64,000 nt of DNA, taken from the NCBI RefSeq assembly GCF_905475395.1, contig NC_058337.1:106758368-106822367 (forward strand). The letters run 5' to 3'. Source of the stretch: Chrysoperla carnea (lineage: Eukaryota; Arthropoda; Insecta; Neuroptera; Chrysopidae). A program made the translations under genes and the position numbers. This document shows positions 38,901 through 51,929 of this stretch, in pieces (position 1 is the stretch's first letter; every line of letters starts with the position of its first letter). The notes below the pieces were generated by a model. The model made no database searches and was not told the origin of the DNA. It worked only from the letters and a program-made list of their open reading frames with translations.

Positions 38901-39090
38901 TGTAGCTGTTATTTGCGATTTAGCGAATTATTATAATAAACATTTTTGGAGTGTCCCAATGATTGATAAAAAAGGTGAGGTAGTTTGGCATACAGGTAGA
39001 GTTACGAAGAAATTAAGTATTTTAGAGAAATTGGATAAGAAATTTGGTAGGAAATCCTGTTCAGATTCTCGAAAAACAAGAATTATATAA
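29969..39090 (+). CDS. Polycystin-2-like (TRPP) cation channel, paralogue B, with extended Ser/Lys-rich N-terminus
   Basis: Sixteen exons: 29969-30497, 31253-31747, 32162-32356, 32695-32808, 33003-33148, 33527-33667, 34098-34216, 34287-34514, 34777-35005, 36322-36558, 36699-36788, 36850-37002, 37492-37709, 37930-38060, 38502-38622, 38847-39090. They total 3390 nt, giving 1129 aa and TAA. Residues 1-340 are Ser/Lys/Pro-rich low complexity (units like SSTSKPLSKPV). A short module (VGEKIVIKTY then DPKTKKLVSQ) is present twice. TM1 is about 430-445, the TOP domain about 446-660 (TRATRALIVDF, FELPPEGGV), then TM2, S3-S5 and the pore loop. The selectivity filter position reads A-G-E at 860-862 instead of L-G-D, and the S6 end is FVYLAIVHETF instead of NMFLAI-N-TY. 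Exon sizes match A through most of the channel body, so it is a tandem duplicate. It is expected to be a membrane channel with altered permeation, or a non-conducting subunit. Confidence 0.83.
32390..32659. mobile_element. Small terminal-inverted-repeat element (MITE-like) in gene B intron 3
   Basis: Termini GGCCTAGTGTAAATTGAGAT... (32390-32423) and the reverse complement of 32626-32659 agree at roughly 28 of 34 positions. Both start GGCC and end GTTAGTGAGG. The 270-bp body has no open frame and is richer in G/C than the intron around it. I found no clear target-site duplication, so the superfamily is open. Confidence 0.72.
35258..36130. repeat. Tandem ~315-bp repeat, about 2.7 copies, in gene B intron 9
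   Basis: The phrase GATGACGTCATAAAGTT recurs at about 35290, 35606 and 35921, a period of 315-316 bases, and the text between is collinear ('GATAACAC-GGCAAATTTGATCCGATC', 'CTATTAGAGCTAGGCTAATTTTG', 'GGATAAAATTTGGATGTGATAGAG'). The third copy is shortened by a deletion of some 60-70 bases. Each unit carries the palindrome TGACGTCA. Repeat units similar in parts may lie inverted at 33720-34060. This is a satellite-like array. Confidence 0.85.
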
Positions 39091-39711
39091 AGCTATTTAT
39101 TTAATTTTTAATTTTTTTGTATAAAGGCATTCAATTTTTATTTGCTTTTACACTTTTAAGAATATTTATATGATAATACAAATTTTAAAGAAGCTCGAAG
39201 TTTTATTTTAAAATTTAAGAAGAAAATTTTAATTTTAGAATTCTGAATTTGTGCGAACAGGTTTGCTTTAAAAGTAAAAAAACCCTGAGAAAATATCATA
39301 GCAAGAAAGAACATAGAGAAACAAAGAACTCTTTCCATGATGTACGGAGAGTAGAAAGGCACAGCAATTAGTCTAAGAGCCGTTATAAGATCCACCTTCA
39401 TTTCATAACCATACAACATGTCCTTAGCACGAAAAATGGGTTGGGACTTGCCATTTGCAGAATCCAAAAAACATTTATAGTTCTACGAACTATAACGATT
39501 TAAATTATTTTTACTCTTGCAGTTTTCTCAATAATTTGTCTTGCTCTAAAATATGTAACAATCCTGATGCTATTTATCAGTTTTGCATCTTTATCGACAG
39601 CGATATAAATTTGTATGTTTTTTAAAATAATTATTTTATTGCACAAATCTATACAAAAAAAATTAGAGAGACATTTCATTATCATCTCATTTAGGTTCTT
39701 CTGGGTTCTTC
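39091..39711. other. Convergent intergenic gap between channel genes B and C
   Basis: Only 621 bases separate the stop of B (39090, plus strand) from the stop of C (39712, minus strand). It must hold both 3' UTRs. No AATAAA with clear spacing stands out for B. The open frame at 39156-39467 (-) has no recognisable content. Confidence 0.5.
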
Positions 39712-42700
39712 TTAAGCTCCCCTTTTTGGTTTCAATAATCGATGTAACCTTCTCATTCGTGTGTAAACATTTTCGTATCGCTCATCTAAGCTATCTAATC
39801 TTCTCGCTATCCTGAAATTTTTATTTAAAATGTTTTGAATAAATGCATTTCATTTCTGCTTAATAATATTTAAGTGAAATTACCTTGCATAATCTTCCGG
39901 TTTTGTATTTTGTTCCTGCATTTTCTTAACAACTTCCTTTTCTCCTTTCTCGACAAGTAGTTTTAATTGTTTAGCCGAATTCAGAAAGAAATCAATAGGG
40001 ACTAAAATAAAAGATTAATTTTATTGAAATAGTTTTTAAAATAACCAAAAGTTCCCAAATGTGTTTTTAGTATCTTTTCAACTTCCGCTATTCTCTTGAT
40101 TTATCCTGTTTTTTTCTTGACTAATTAGTGCCTAGATAAGATTGGTTTTATCGATGGTTTATCCTCGTGATTCTGGTCAGAATACCAAGATAAAGTTATC
40201 AAATTTTTGTATTGTCATCGGAAACCTTGATAAATGTGCAAATTTTCAAGTTAATCAGATAAAATAGTGTTAAAAAAATAGCCATGCTCATAATTACCAT
40301 AAGAATTCATTTCCATGTATTTAATATCTTGAACAAGTTTTTCCTGACGTCGCTTTGACAAATGATGTGCCACTTTGTATTGTTTCAATTTATACTTTGC
40401 CATAAATGCATGAATCTCAGCAGGATTGAAGCCATGACTAAAAGAAGAAATCTCTCATAGTTAGTGTCTACTCTTTTAAGGGCCCGGAAAATTTTTAATA
40501 TTATCGCCAGATTTAAATGTATGCATATCCGCTTAGGACGATATTCAATTAAGAGGTTTGAATAACAAATACAATAAAAAGTTTGTTCGACGTTTGAAAG
40601 AAAGAGATTTCCTCTTCCGAAATCCTAAAAATTTGCAGTTTGTCGAGTGGAATTGAAAATTTTTTGCTGTGCAGATTTTCTTATCGGAAAAAATTGTTTG
40701 ATGTGACCATGACAACAGTTTATCCGTAATCGGTCCATAAAATAAAAAAGAATTGCAAAAATTTACTTATGCTTACTCGAGAAGTAGTTCTATAATATCG
40801 CTGTCATACATTTTAGCCGTTGCTGTGGGTTTTCTAAAGAGAACACTCTTCTTACCAGAACCAAATATATTATATCTTGCACGTTTCAAATAGTGTATCG
40901 TGTTCAAGTTTGTTTCCTTATGTCTTAAACCATACCGTGTCATATGTAAATATGCTTCATTTAATATAGAAACTGATACATTCTGTAATTAAATATTTTC
41001 AGTTAAAGATTCAAATCCGTAAACCCATTTTTTAAAATAATGCGATACAATTTTGAGTATATGTAAGTAGATGTTAAGAATTAACCGTTCCTTTGAGAAT
41101 TGCGAGAAATTTTTTTTGCAATTAAAAAAGATTGTAAGATTCGCTGTCAAAGTTGGAACTTTTTGTATTACTTAACTTGACTTAAACTGACACATTTTAA
41201 ATCACAAAACACGATCTAAAGCTGCTTTTCTGGTATGTTACTTGGACCCCTTAAGGGAGTGTGAAACTAAGCAAGTTGTGCCACATGGATAATCCGTGAA
41301 AAACTGCAAAATTTTCGACTTTTTTCTGTTTTTGCAGTTCAAATCAAAAACTATGAGCTGTTAACTTTTGTTCCAAGTATTTTTTTCGAGAACTCAATAG
41401 ATAAGAAAGAGGTAGAAATTGCAAATTCTGTCTATTAGTTTTGATAATTGGTAACTAATCAGGTGGTCTAAATTGGAACTACTGAATTAGGGTCTTTTTC
41501 TGATTTTAATTAGTACGAATTATTATCGCCAGTTAGCGAGTTGCAATTCACAGTTATAAATATAAAAAATGAGTTTTTACATTAAAATTATCATAATAGA
41601 TAGAGATAGAGAAAATTTTTAAATTAGGGAGTTGGCCAATATGAAAGGAAGAATGTATTTTGTTGAAAAAAAACTATATTTTAAAAAAAAATCCTTCTGC
41701 TGTTCCGGTAATTTTCTAGCATCTAGTATAACAGCCTTATTTATAAAGTGAATTCTTTAAAAAAAGCTACGAAGAAAACGATTTTAAAAATATTTAGAAA
41801 TAGATTTTTTACCAGCACAATGTTGATAACGAATATTAGAAATGTAATCAAATAAAGAGGTCCCAGAATAGTATCAAACTGTTGCAATTCGTCAAATTGA
41901 GTGTCACCAGCAATACTGCGTAGTAATGTCAAATATGCATTTCCTAACGTACTATATTCTGGCATCTAAAACAAAAGGAAACCACATGATTTTTTTTTTA
42001 TTTCGTTATCGTACAGATACTTACTTACGCCCATTCCAAACATTAAAGTTCCCATTTCAGCAAATGCCAGAAAGAAAAAACCTACAAGAGCTATAAAATA
42101 AGCCATCTCTGATGCACACTAAAAACCACAAAATAATAATTTGATTTAGTTATCCTGCTTTTTAGGAAGGAACGTATTCGAAAGAACATTATTTGTTGTT
42201 TTGCTACAAGACGAGATGACGACTTCACTTTTTTGTGTCTTGAATTTTTTCTCTCTAGTTTGACAGTGAAGCATTTTTCTATTCATGAAGTTTTTTTATC
42301 ACCATTTTAGATAATAATTGATATTATGATATTTTGTTTTAAACAGATGTACTAGTATTCTTGCATTTTTTTTTTCGTTACCATATTTTGCCCAATACTA
42401 TAATTGTTGCAATTCCATTTTCATGCTTTACTTACCCGGCTCCCTAGATATGATTTCTTTTGAATACGTTCTCACATTTGATTTTTTGAAAGCTAAAGAT
42501 TGATATAGATACATACCATAAAAAATAAATTGTTTAGCTTTCTCACCACTTTTGTAAAATCAAAATAGCGTATAATTTTTAACCATGAAAAAAATAAAAC
42601 CGTACCAAATAAATGATCATGAGCAATGCGTAAATTTGAAACTGTATCAAAACTTGTAAATGCTTTTCTATAAGGATTTTCTATCGTAAGATCTGTTTCA

Positions 42701-45700
42701 CGAAATATTTGGCGCATTTTAATTTCTAACATACTCTTTAAAATTATTATACCGAGAAGTCCCTGAAATTCAAATAATTCATTTATTAATTCAGTTATTG
42801 TAGACTAATTCGGGGATTTTTTAAAGTCAATTTGAACTTAGTATTAAGATTTTTACTCTACCAAAACCCCTTCCCACCCCAAAAATTTTCAGAATTGATT
42901 TAGACTTAGTCCAACTTCATTAAAAAAAAATCAAGCTTTTTTCTAAAAATTGCTCAAAACAGGAGAAGTCGACCATCTACAGGCAATATAAGCGTCAAGT
43001 TAATAATTCGAATTTTTTAATTTAAAATAGATACTCATTTATAATACTTCATACTTACACCAATTATTAATACATCTAAATAATGCCATGAAAATAAAAA
43101 ATATATCCATCCAAAAAGTGCCATTTCGCGTGTTGTTTGGATTAAAAAATATATGAAATACAATCCCAAACCACCTTCAAGGCCTAATATGAAGTAATCC
43201 CACGGATCATAATAAGATATTAATTTTACCGTGTTGAATTTATACGATGGAAATATACCTCCAGTAGGTGGAATTTCCAAAGTCAATCTGAAATCGGAAA
43301 TTTTGTTTAAATTATTTAGCAAAATTCATTATTAAAAATGAAAATAAGATAGGTACAAATAATTTCAACTCTAAATCTAAAATTGCCTTGGTGCTCGTAC
43401 TATCTAAAATTTAAAATAAAAACGGATACTCCTTAAACGCCACCCTTGTAGTCGCTTTCGTTCTTATCCTCAGCATGAAGATATTCCCCACAGACTAATT
43501 TTTTACTTACATAATATTACAAAATAGTTTTAAGTTTACATTAAACACTGTAAACTGTGTTGTTAATGCACGAGTTCCTCGCTGAATCCAATGATTTGAT
43601 TGTAAGTCATCAAGTCTGTCAATATTATCTGCGTTAACATCTTCAATAAATCCTTGTGCATTGTAGTCACCAAATATTCCACTAATAGAAGAACCATTTT
43701 CCAGTTTGTGTTCCCATGATTCCCTGTAAAAAATAAATAAATTTTCATTATTTAGTGTACGAAAACTCAACCGAAAAATATTTTAGTAATTAAACTTAGT
43801 AATATTTCAAAGTGGGGCGTAGGTAATGAAGTGAGCTCGGGAGATTTTATCAGAAATAATGAAATGACGGAACACGGTCACCCCTTTAAAAAAGAGGTAA
43901 TCCTTAATACGGAATGCGAAACTTTATATTAAGTTTAATCCCAAGTTTGTAACGCTTAGAAAAGCCAAAACAAGGTCTATAAATTTTGTATATACATATA
44001 AAGAATTTTTTTTTAATTCAAAAAGTTTTTATACATAGGCAATTTTTTTACACAAATATGTTGAAAGTTGTCTAAAAACAAAAGTATTATTATATTAATT
44101 TTTGTTTCGTCACCAAATTAACAACGGGTAACATATGGCATCTATAAAAGTAATTACGATTAGCTAATCATACTGATGATGACCTCATAGTAGTAGAAAT
44201 ATGTATTTATATAATAAAATAAATTGATGTAATTTAATTGCCTAAAAATGTTTAAAGATTCTCAAATTTGTGCAAAGCTATAGAATCTGCAATAAGGGTT
44301 TAAAATAATACTTTAAATACATACTTATTTTCTTTCCATTCATTTTTTTATTCGATAACACTTATTAAATTTAAATAAACCGGAAAAAATGAGATTAGTT
44401 TGCTTATTATTAATATTAGGACGAGCATACATGATGCGATTCTTTTGGGGCGAAAGTTTCAAACCAGTTTCATTCCACAATCAAATTACAATTACTTATT
44501 ACAATTCTGCACGTGGATAAGACTGTTTGTGTTATAGAGTAGTAGTGCAGAGCATATCTAACTTTTAACTAAAAGGACGCAACTCCAGTCACGAAAAACG
44601 GAATCGCGTTGAAATGATTTGAAACTTCAATAGTGGTTTTATAGAAAAAATAAATTCGTCACATACACACAAGCCTCACAGGTAGAGTAGTACAATGGTA
44701 GGGCTCTCAAGCTGATATTCGAATATTTCGATTTTAGACCGAGTTTATAAATCGGTTTATTATATACTATTCTATGATACGCTTTAGCTATACGCGCAAA
44801 TTGTGTCCATAGCATTCTATGCTTTTCATTCCTATAACAAATATTTAAGTTAGACGTCGCTTATAATAATGAATGTAACATATTCTCCCCGATATCACTT
44901 AGCCCGAAAATAGGCCAGAAACTCTGATCTGGAATCCACTCACATTTTTTTATTTAAGCATAGACCTGCACATAAAGGCGTTCAGAGTTGAATGTGCGAG
45001 CTCTTTTTTTTAAATTTTTCGATCCATTTTTGAATCGGGAAGTTAAAAATAATTCCATGAAATGTCTGCTGGCTTAGAACTATCAACCCATAAAACGGAT
45101 TTTCTAATATCAAAAAATTCGTAACTGATACTTACTTTTCTTTGCCTTGAAACATTTTATCATCTTGATAGAATTTTGTATAATAATCGAAGCAATAAGG
45201 TTGATACTTTTCAAACATCTTACTCACTTTGCAGCTATCTCCGGTAACACGCATCTAAGAATCAATATAAATAAAGTTTTACTATGTATGTGAAGTCATA
45301 TGAATAAATGTTCATATAATTCAAGAAGATGTTAGGGTATACCAAAGAAATCATTTTTGGGATAGGATAGGTAAAATGTATTTGTATGCATATCCTTTCA
45401 AAAATGTGGAATTGGCGTAAAAATTTCATAAATGTAACAATATTTTTGTATAAACATATATTTAGCCATTAAATTATTGGTAAATCCAGATCCAAGGAGG
45501 AGAGATGGGGTAACACGCACTGGTTTGTTACTTTTACAGCTATCTATTTTAAGATTATTAAATTTATTATATTTAAATTTTTTGTTAATTTAAATTTATT
45601 CAATGTTAAAAGTGATTGAAACATACCATCTTTAATCGAGCACTACCTAACATTCGATTTTCATAAAGTATATTATTTTTATCTTCCGAATCGGTTGGTA

Positions 45701-47710
45701 CGCTTTTGTGACCCATATGGTACCATTGCGTTATCAATGACTCTTTAAAATGTGTAGTTAAATACTGAAACATATTTAAAGAAAAAAAAAGTTGTTTATC
45801 ATAAATTTCTATAATTTATATTGCAAACGCGGCATAACTTGTCATCGAATTTTCTATGGAAATATTCAATTTGAACATCCCTGATGCTCTGACTAGTTTT
45901 GGGCGATGTCTTTACATATGTATGTAGGTAGGAACTGGAATTAGCCGTTACGTAGAGTAGGCAATTATCTAGGGGACCCACATTGGCCAGAAGGCCTAGG
46001 AAAAATATTTTACGGTGTTATGAACGATTTTGTATCCAAAAATGTTAGAATAGTTAACATTAAAATTAAATAATAATAAATATGGCCCCCAAAAAGGGAG
46101 TCAAGTTGATCTATGAGGAATAAAAACAAAATAAACAAGGAGTAGATATTTGTATAAGAAGGGATCCACAAAGTAGCGTTAAATTGATTTACGAAGACTA
46201 AAATTGAAAAAGAAAAGCGTTATATTGCCTGATTTTAGCACCCGCCGAGAATTGCATTGCCTATGGGCCCTAATATAATGAAAACTTGACCACTTAGTTT
46301 AAATTATGAGTACTCGGCTATTCAAGGGGTTCTTGAGCTTGAAGTGAATCTCTTGGCTAGCGGGAACCACAAGCGTTTCCTTTTTATCAATTTTTCTCTC
46401 TCCCTTAGGTTTTTTATAGAAAGATCGGCTGATATTGTCAAATTTTCGAAGCAGGCGTTTGAGAAAAATTCACAAAAATATATACGTTTTCTTTCAAAAT
46501 TGCAACAGCCTGTTTCTAGAACCTAACGCTTTTTCGACCCTAAGTGTATATATTAAGAAATAATAATTATTTTAATGTTTTCTACCATTTAACGAAGTCA
46601 TATAACTTATAACTAATATTAAGATATTGCCTTTACCTTAAAAATATCGTCAACAGAGTCTATTTCAAGAAAAGTAATTGGTATCCCTTTATAACTAATA
46701 AACTTTGTATCAACAAATAACCTCTTCATTGCGCTTGTTAAGTAATACGAAGATGGTTTATAATTGCTGAAAATCACTTACAAAACAAATTTTACAATTA
46801 AATTTGGTATTTATTTGGAATTTTTTTGTGAAACTGGTAGATTTTGATCAAGAAGTATATTGAGTGACTAGCACGTTCTGGCCTTTTTTTAGTATCTTGT
46901 ATTAGATATCATCATTATTCTAATTCGAAACAAAAAAAAGACAAATAGTGTTAAGCTCATGCCATTTTGGTATCCTGATCCACAAATTCCACAAAAAATG
47001 TAAAAATTTTGGATGGGGATTTGACATTACTTGGAGTCGATCCTATACATACCAGTTAAAAGCAGAGTTAAATATACCACGTACATAGTTAAATCTTTTA
47101 AATTTGTACGAATTCTAATTTCATCACTATCACGAACTTTTTCAACCATAGATGGTTCTTTTCCTTTTGACAGTTTAAAAACTTTCATATCTCCTGGGCT
47201 AGAACGCATATCAATCCCCTCTTCCATTGCAAAATTTCTTGTTTCATAATCGTAAAGATAATCTGCCATGGACTTAGTTAACCATTGGTCTACGAAAATT
47301 AGTAAATAATTAAAAAAGAGTAATAATTCGCTTTATACTCAGTACAAAAAATTACTGGATTGAAGTGTAATTCAAGCCAATTAGAAATTTGAAATTAGTT
47401 GATATTCGTAAAATTCTGAAGCGAACAATTTCTCAAAGGTTGTGGTTATGAATTATAACTAAAAATACTTTTGGGATACAAAATTTATTGGGAATACTCA
47501 ATATTTACCAGGAACTGCTTGTGCTTTTTGAAAAGCACGTACTTTGGCGTTGGTAATAAATTTATCGAATCCTGTTCTTTTTTGAGTTGTTCTTTTGGTC
47601 AGCTCGATAATATCGTCAAGCCAACATCTTCCCATATATTTGAAGCGAGCATTGTCACCACTTTCATTGCTACGCTCATACCATTTTGGTTCATGTTCAG
47701 AACTTTCCAT
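39712..47710 (-). CDS. Polycystin-2-like (TRPP) cation channel, paralogue C
   Basis: Fourteen exons, given in minus-strand order: 47710-47509, 47289-47031, 46766-46637, 45764-45627, 45254-45136, 43723-43511, 43287-43059, 42762-42517, 42118-42029, 41965-41813, 40982-40777, 40437-40298, 40001-39884, 39811-39712. They total 2343 nt, giving 780 aa and TAA. The N-terminus is charged (MESSEHEPKWYERSNES). TM1 is LTMYVVYLTLLLTGM at about 140-155. The run from TM1 into the next exon aligns well in layout with known PKD2 (LLTGM...NYKPSSYYLTSAMKRLF), and I used this to pick the donor at 47030 rather than 47052. The TOP domain contains QRGTRALTTQFTVFN and LEIPPTGGIFPSYKF. TM2 through S5 follow. The pore filter is A-G-D at 561-563, with GPLYL and S6 ending NVSVSILNEAY. 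The C-tail is basic and helical, with no EF-hand loop. It faces B tail to tail, implying an inverted duplication. Confidence 0.83.
45960..46280. repeat. Dispersed repeat inside gene C, copy 1 (partner at ~51.93-52.32 kb)
   Basis: Shares ordered phrases with 51945-52310. They are 'CC(A/G)C(A/G)TTGGC(C/T)(A/-)AGA-GCC(C/T)TAGGAA', then a GGATCC block followed by 'TTGATTTACGAAGACTAAAA', then 'TG-CTGATTTT(A/C)(G/A)CACC', then 'AATTGCATTGCC', then 'GGGCCC'. The copies are diverged. It lies in the intron between exons 45764 and 46637 of gene C. Family not identified. Confidence 0.6.
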
Positions 47711-48099
47711 TTTTATGATGTTTATTGTGTCAAAATTATTTTAGACCCACAATTCGTTAATAAAATGTTTCCATAGATACAATCAGGGATAAATAAAAAA
47801 AATTTCGTGTAAAACGAAAAGTAAATCGAAATTCAAAAGCTAATTTGAAGAAAAATTTTGATGATGACTACTTGGTAGTCGAAAATACGTATTTTAAAAA
47901 TACAAAAACCTGATCTAGGAAATTGTGGCAAAAAACGAAATTTACTTATTTCGATATATCCTAGAGTTCTCATTTATTATCTTCGATAATATTTATAAAG
48001 ATCAACATTTTGATGAAATTTTTAAAAAAGATGATTATTTGGAATAAAAAATAATGGGAGGCTAAAAATTTGACACCCCAAAAGACATTTTCTCAACAC

Positions 48100-48420
48100 T
48101 AATTCAACTAACATAAATTTTCAACTCTCTAACTTAATTGGGAGACGCTGTGAAGATGTGAAAATTCTTAAAAATTGAGCCAAAAAATAGTATTTTGACA
48201 TAAAAAGTCGCATCCATAACCTTATCCATTTCCACATACCGATTTTCAAGCCTTTAGGTCAATGTGACTACAGAAATTCAAAGCATTACAAACGCCGAAA
48301 AAAAGCGGTTTTCACCTTGAAAAACCTTCTAACTTACTAAAATGAGCTACCGATTTTATAAAATCAATCCGCCTAGTAAGTAGCGCTACAAAGCAAATTT
48401 CCGCTCAATTGAACTGACGG
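48100..48420. repeat. Dispersed repeat, copy 2 (partner near 985-1260)
   Basis: Diverged match to 985-1260 in the same orientation, with the shared phrase order described for that copy. No open frame. Confidence 0.45.
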
Positions 48421-51400
48421 GATCCGTTAGGGATGCGGGGAGAAAAATCAGACATCTCCAAAACCTAAAAATTGTAAATTCAAGGATACATGAAATACTC
48501 TTCCCGTTGATTTTTGATACAATACATAAGTCTATATTTTCGTAGAAAATATAAATAAAAAGGAAACGTAAAAATCAATTAATGACAAATCTATCATAAC
48601 ATGAACGATGATTTTGATATCAGACGACAGTTCTTTTTATAGAGAATAGAATGAAAAGAAGTTGTAAGTTGGTTTTGTCGAATGTGAACCATTAGTTAAG
48701 GAAAACCACCATTGACCGGAAATGATAAATGAATATATAACTGACAAGTGTATACTTGTATTGTACATGTGCGCTTGACTATTATGTTTACTTACACTTC
48801 TTAATAATAGTTTTGGAAATGAAAATCTTCATCACAATTGTATACGAAGAATATCGAATGAAACCTTTACAAATGAATCTTACCTTCCGAATTTCAATTT
48901 CATATAAAGCTGATTCTTCTTTACCCCATACGGAAAAGAAATCATAGCTAAATACAGTGTGTCCAATTAAGTCGACACCATTTAGAAAACTTTTTTATTA
49001 ATCGTTTTAGGAAAAAAAGGTATTATTGATAAAATATTCTGCATGGCCTAGAATGCAATATGAAATAATCAGATATCAATTTCATATACGAGGTTTGTCG
49101 AAAAATGTAAATTTTTGCTTAGGGTAAAGCACCTGCATTTTTTTACAATATTGACAATCTTTATTGAGAAAAATTGATTCTAATTGAAACCACGGTCAGA
49201 TATCCACAAGAATATATTTTGATATTTTTACTAATTATTCCCTGTCCTGTCAATTTTTCTACACGTCGATTTATAGACGTAAATTGTCAATGCTATTACC
49301 GAGAACAGTTATTAAAAAATACAAAATTTGTTTCTATCATGGTAGATGATAGAGATCAACGGAGGTTGAGTGGTTGGAGGGGTTATTTAGTTGAAAAGAG
49401 CTCCGAATTCCGGCATATAGAATAGTTCACTAGGCAGATCGATGTTATAAAATTTGGGATTCATTTCAGTAATGTGAAGGAGATACATTCCTAGACTGTC
49501 CTTTATTGGCTTTCTTAATAAAACGAAACATCGTTGAAATAAATCGGATAAAAAAAGAAATTTGTGCAATAATTGATTGATCTCAAATTTTTGTTGACGA
49601 GTATTTTTACTAAATATATACACATATTTATATAAGTCTGAGAGTATGATTTGTTCATATAGGTATGACTACATAAAGGTACCTTACTATATAAGAAATT
49701 AAAGGAATCCAATTGTACCACAAGGCACAAGGATACGTACATTGTTGTATGCTATACGTAGTATTATTATTGTTGTTGTTGTCTGTCATTGTTGATGTAA
49801 GAAACAGTGAAAAACACCAGTTAAGACGAGGGTTGTGGTGTCAATGCAACTTGATGGAGATTTGAATGACATTTTGTTTTTTTCTTAAAATTGTTTATAA
49901 ACTTACATTTTTTTTAGTAATTGAGTGCAAGGCTGTCTTTGCCGAAAAAACAATGGTAATTTTTCATTATATTTCAACTACGATAAAAACGAATCAAAGA
50001 CAAAAATGTAGTCTCCAATCATCAGAATTCGCATTGAAAATTTTGATTTAAAAAAATAAAAAACGTAGGGATTATTTAATTAGCAGAAAAAAGACAACAC
50101 TTTACAATAATTTTAGATAAAGTAAAAAAATACTAAACATCTTGATGGCATGTGTTGAGTTACGATTTTTAAGTTATGCAACTTGCTAAACAGATATAAA
50201 ATCTACTTTGCTTGTCCCTGAAGTAAACTATAATTTTTTACTTTTTGCTTATAATACTTTTTTATAACTTTAAAAATTCTTGATATGAGCTGATTTTAAT
50301 CCCAATCTAAATTTAAAAAATCAGAAATTGTATGTTATTATCCCGGGATATAATGCTAACTTTGAAATGATATATAGGGGTAAATAGATTTCTAAAAAGT
50401 TGCTTATTTAATCCCGACTCTTTGCTTATCAATTAAATCGTTAAATCATAAACAATAAATTTTTTATTTTGCCTTCATTAATTTATTTATTCATGAAGTG
50501 TGCGTTCTAGATTTACTAGAAGTTTCAGTCCTTTAGTGATGCTAGTAGTACCACCGGTGACCGGACAAGGCATCATGATGAAACAACAACGAATTTTCAA
50601 ATTTTCAAAATTTTATGAGTGAAAAATGGTTGATTGGTTCATTTTTTAACAATAAAAGTGGAAGTCATTCTATATTGGGGATTGTCTTTCATAATAAAAT
50701 TTCACACCAACCTTAAAACTTGTTAGGTACGCTCTTCTTCACGAGATAGTTATACTCGTGGCTCACCTTATCATAATATTTGTGAATTAAGAAAATCTTA
50801 ATTTTTCATAATTAAAATTTATTTTAATTACAACAATTTAAAAAATTTATTTTTAATGGGATGGAGCTTTTTTGTCTCTTTTTACATTCTTTATTCGTTT
50901 TTATAGTACACTAGCGAAAAGGCATACTTATTTATATCGAAATTAAAAAAATAATCGTATCCCAAATATTGTTTAACTAATTTGAAACCTTTACTAATTA
51001 ACAAATCTTATTGTTTGTGCAGACAAATTTGTAATTTAGAAAACAATCATTGACTTTGCAGAAATCGTTTTCGGTGAATCGTTGTTAGTGTGGTGCATCA
51101 AATATTCATATAGTTTGACTGTTATGACTGACAGACAGACCTGTCGGAATAACTAATATTAGTAAAAAAAAACAAAAAAAACAATAAGGTTACAACAGAT
51201 ATTATAAACCGATTATAATAATAGTTGACGAAAAGATTAATGGATTTTATGCCAGTTTTAAAATAATAATTAATTATTATATATAAACCTAATACATTAA
51301 TAACAAAAAGGTGATACCAATAATGAAAAACAGTTGTTAACTGGTGTTTGTTGTGTTCTTGTTTGTATGACGTAATAACTTTGACTGTTGTTTTATGTAT

Positions 51401-51929
51401 AATATAGGTTGTACCTAAAAAATATAAGAAAAACAGTTAAGGATGTTACTCCGCTAGAATATTGTGGATTATATGAACGACTTGCAGATACCCGCCTGCT
51501 TTTCTGGGAAATTCCTACTTTAAAAACAAAGACTACCGCGTTATAACTCTCATTTTTCTTGCGCTCACTCTTCCCTTTTGTTCACACTTTTGTGGATTTT
51601 AATTTTTTGGTGGTGACTCTAATTATTTGGAAAATGGAATTTTACCTATGATACTAGCTGATATTGTAAGTTTCTATAGGTGAAATAATTTTTAAAATCG
51701 GTTAAGTAGTTAATTCAAAAATGACGTCTTTCATAAAAACTATCTAAATCTATCTATCTATCTATCTTTTCACCATCAAAATTACGGAGTTTCATCCCCA
51801 ATTTGACCCTCTTAAAGATTGAATTTTTATGAAAAAAGTAAAATAAACTTTTGTATCAAATCATGAGCATTTTCTTCATTTTCTTCAAATTGTTTGTACG
51901 GCACAGATTAGCTCCAGTGGCGGATTAAG

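Noticed and set aside
44690-44760. tRNA- or SINE-like phrase (GTAGAGTAGTACAATGGTAGGGCTC ... near-B-box)
   Set aside because: Box A and B matches are poor and no cloverleaf can be drawn; at most a very old tRNA-derived SINE.
47053-47289. Alternative donor at 47052 (ACTG/GTATGT) for gene C exon 2
   Set aside because: It gives phase 1, which puts a stop in the next exon; the donor at 47030 (CCAA/GTAATG) keeps the frame and restores the PKD2-like sequence after TM1.
49174-49425. 83-codon plus-strand frame
   Set aside because: No conserved-looking motif, no acceptor or donor in phase, composition like other chance frames of the interval.
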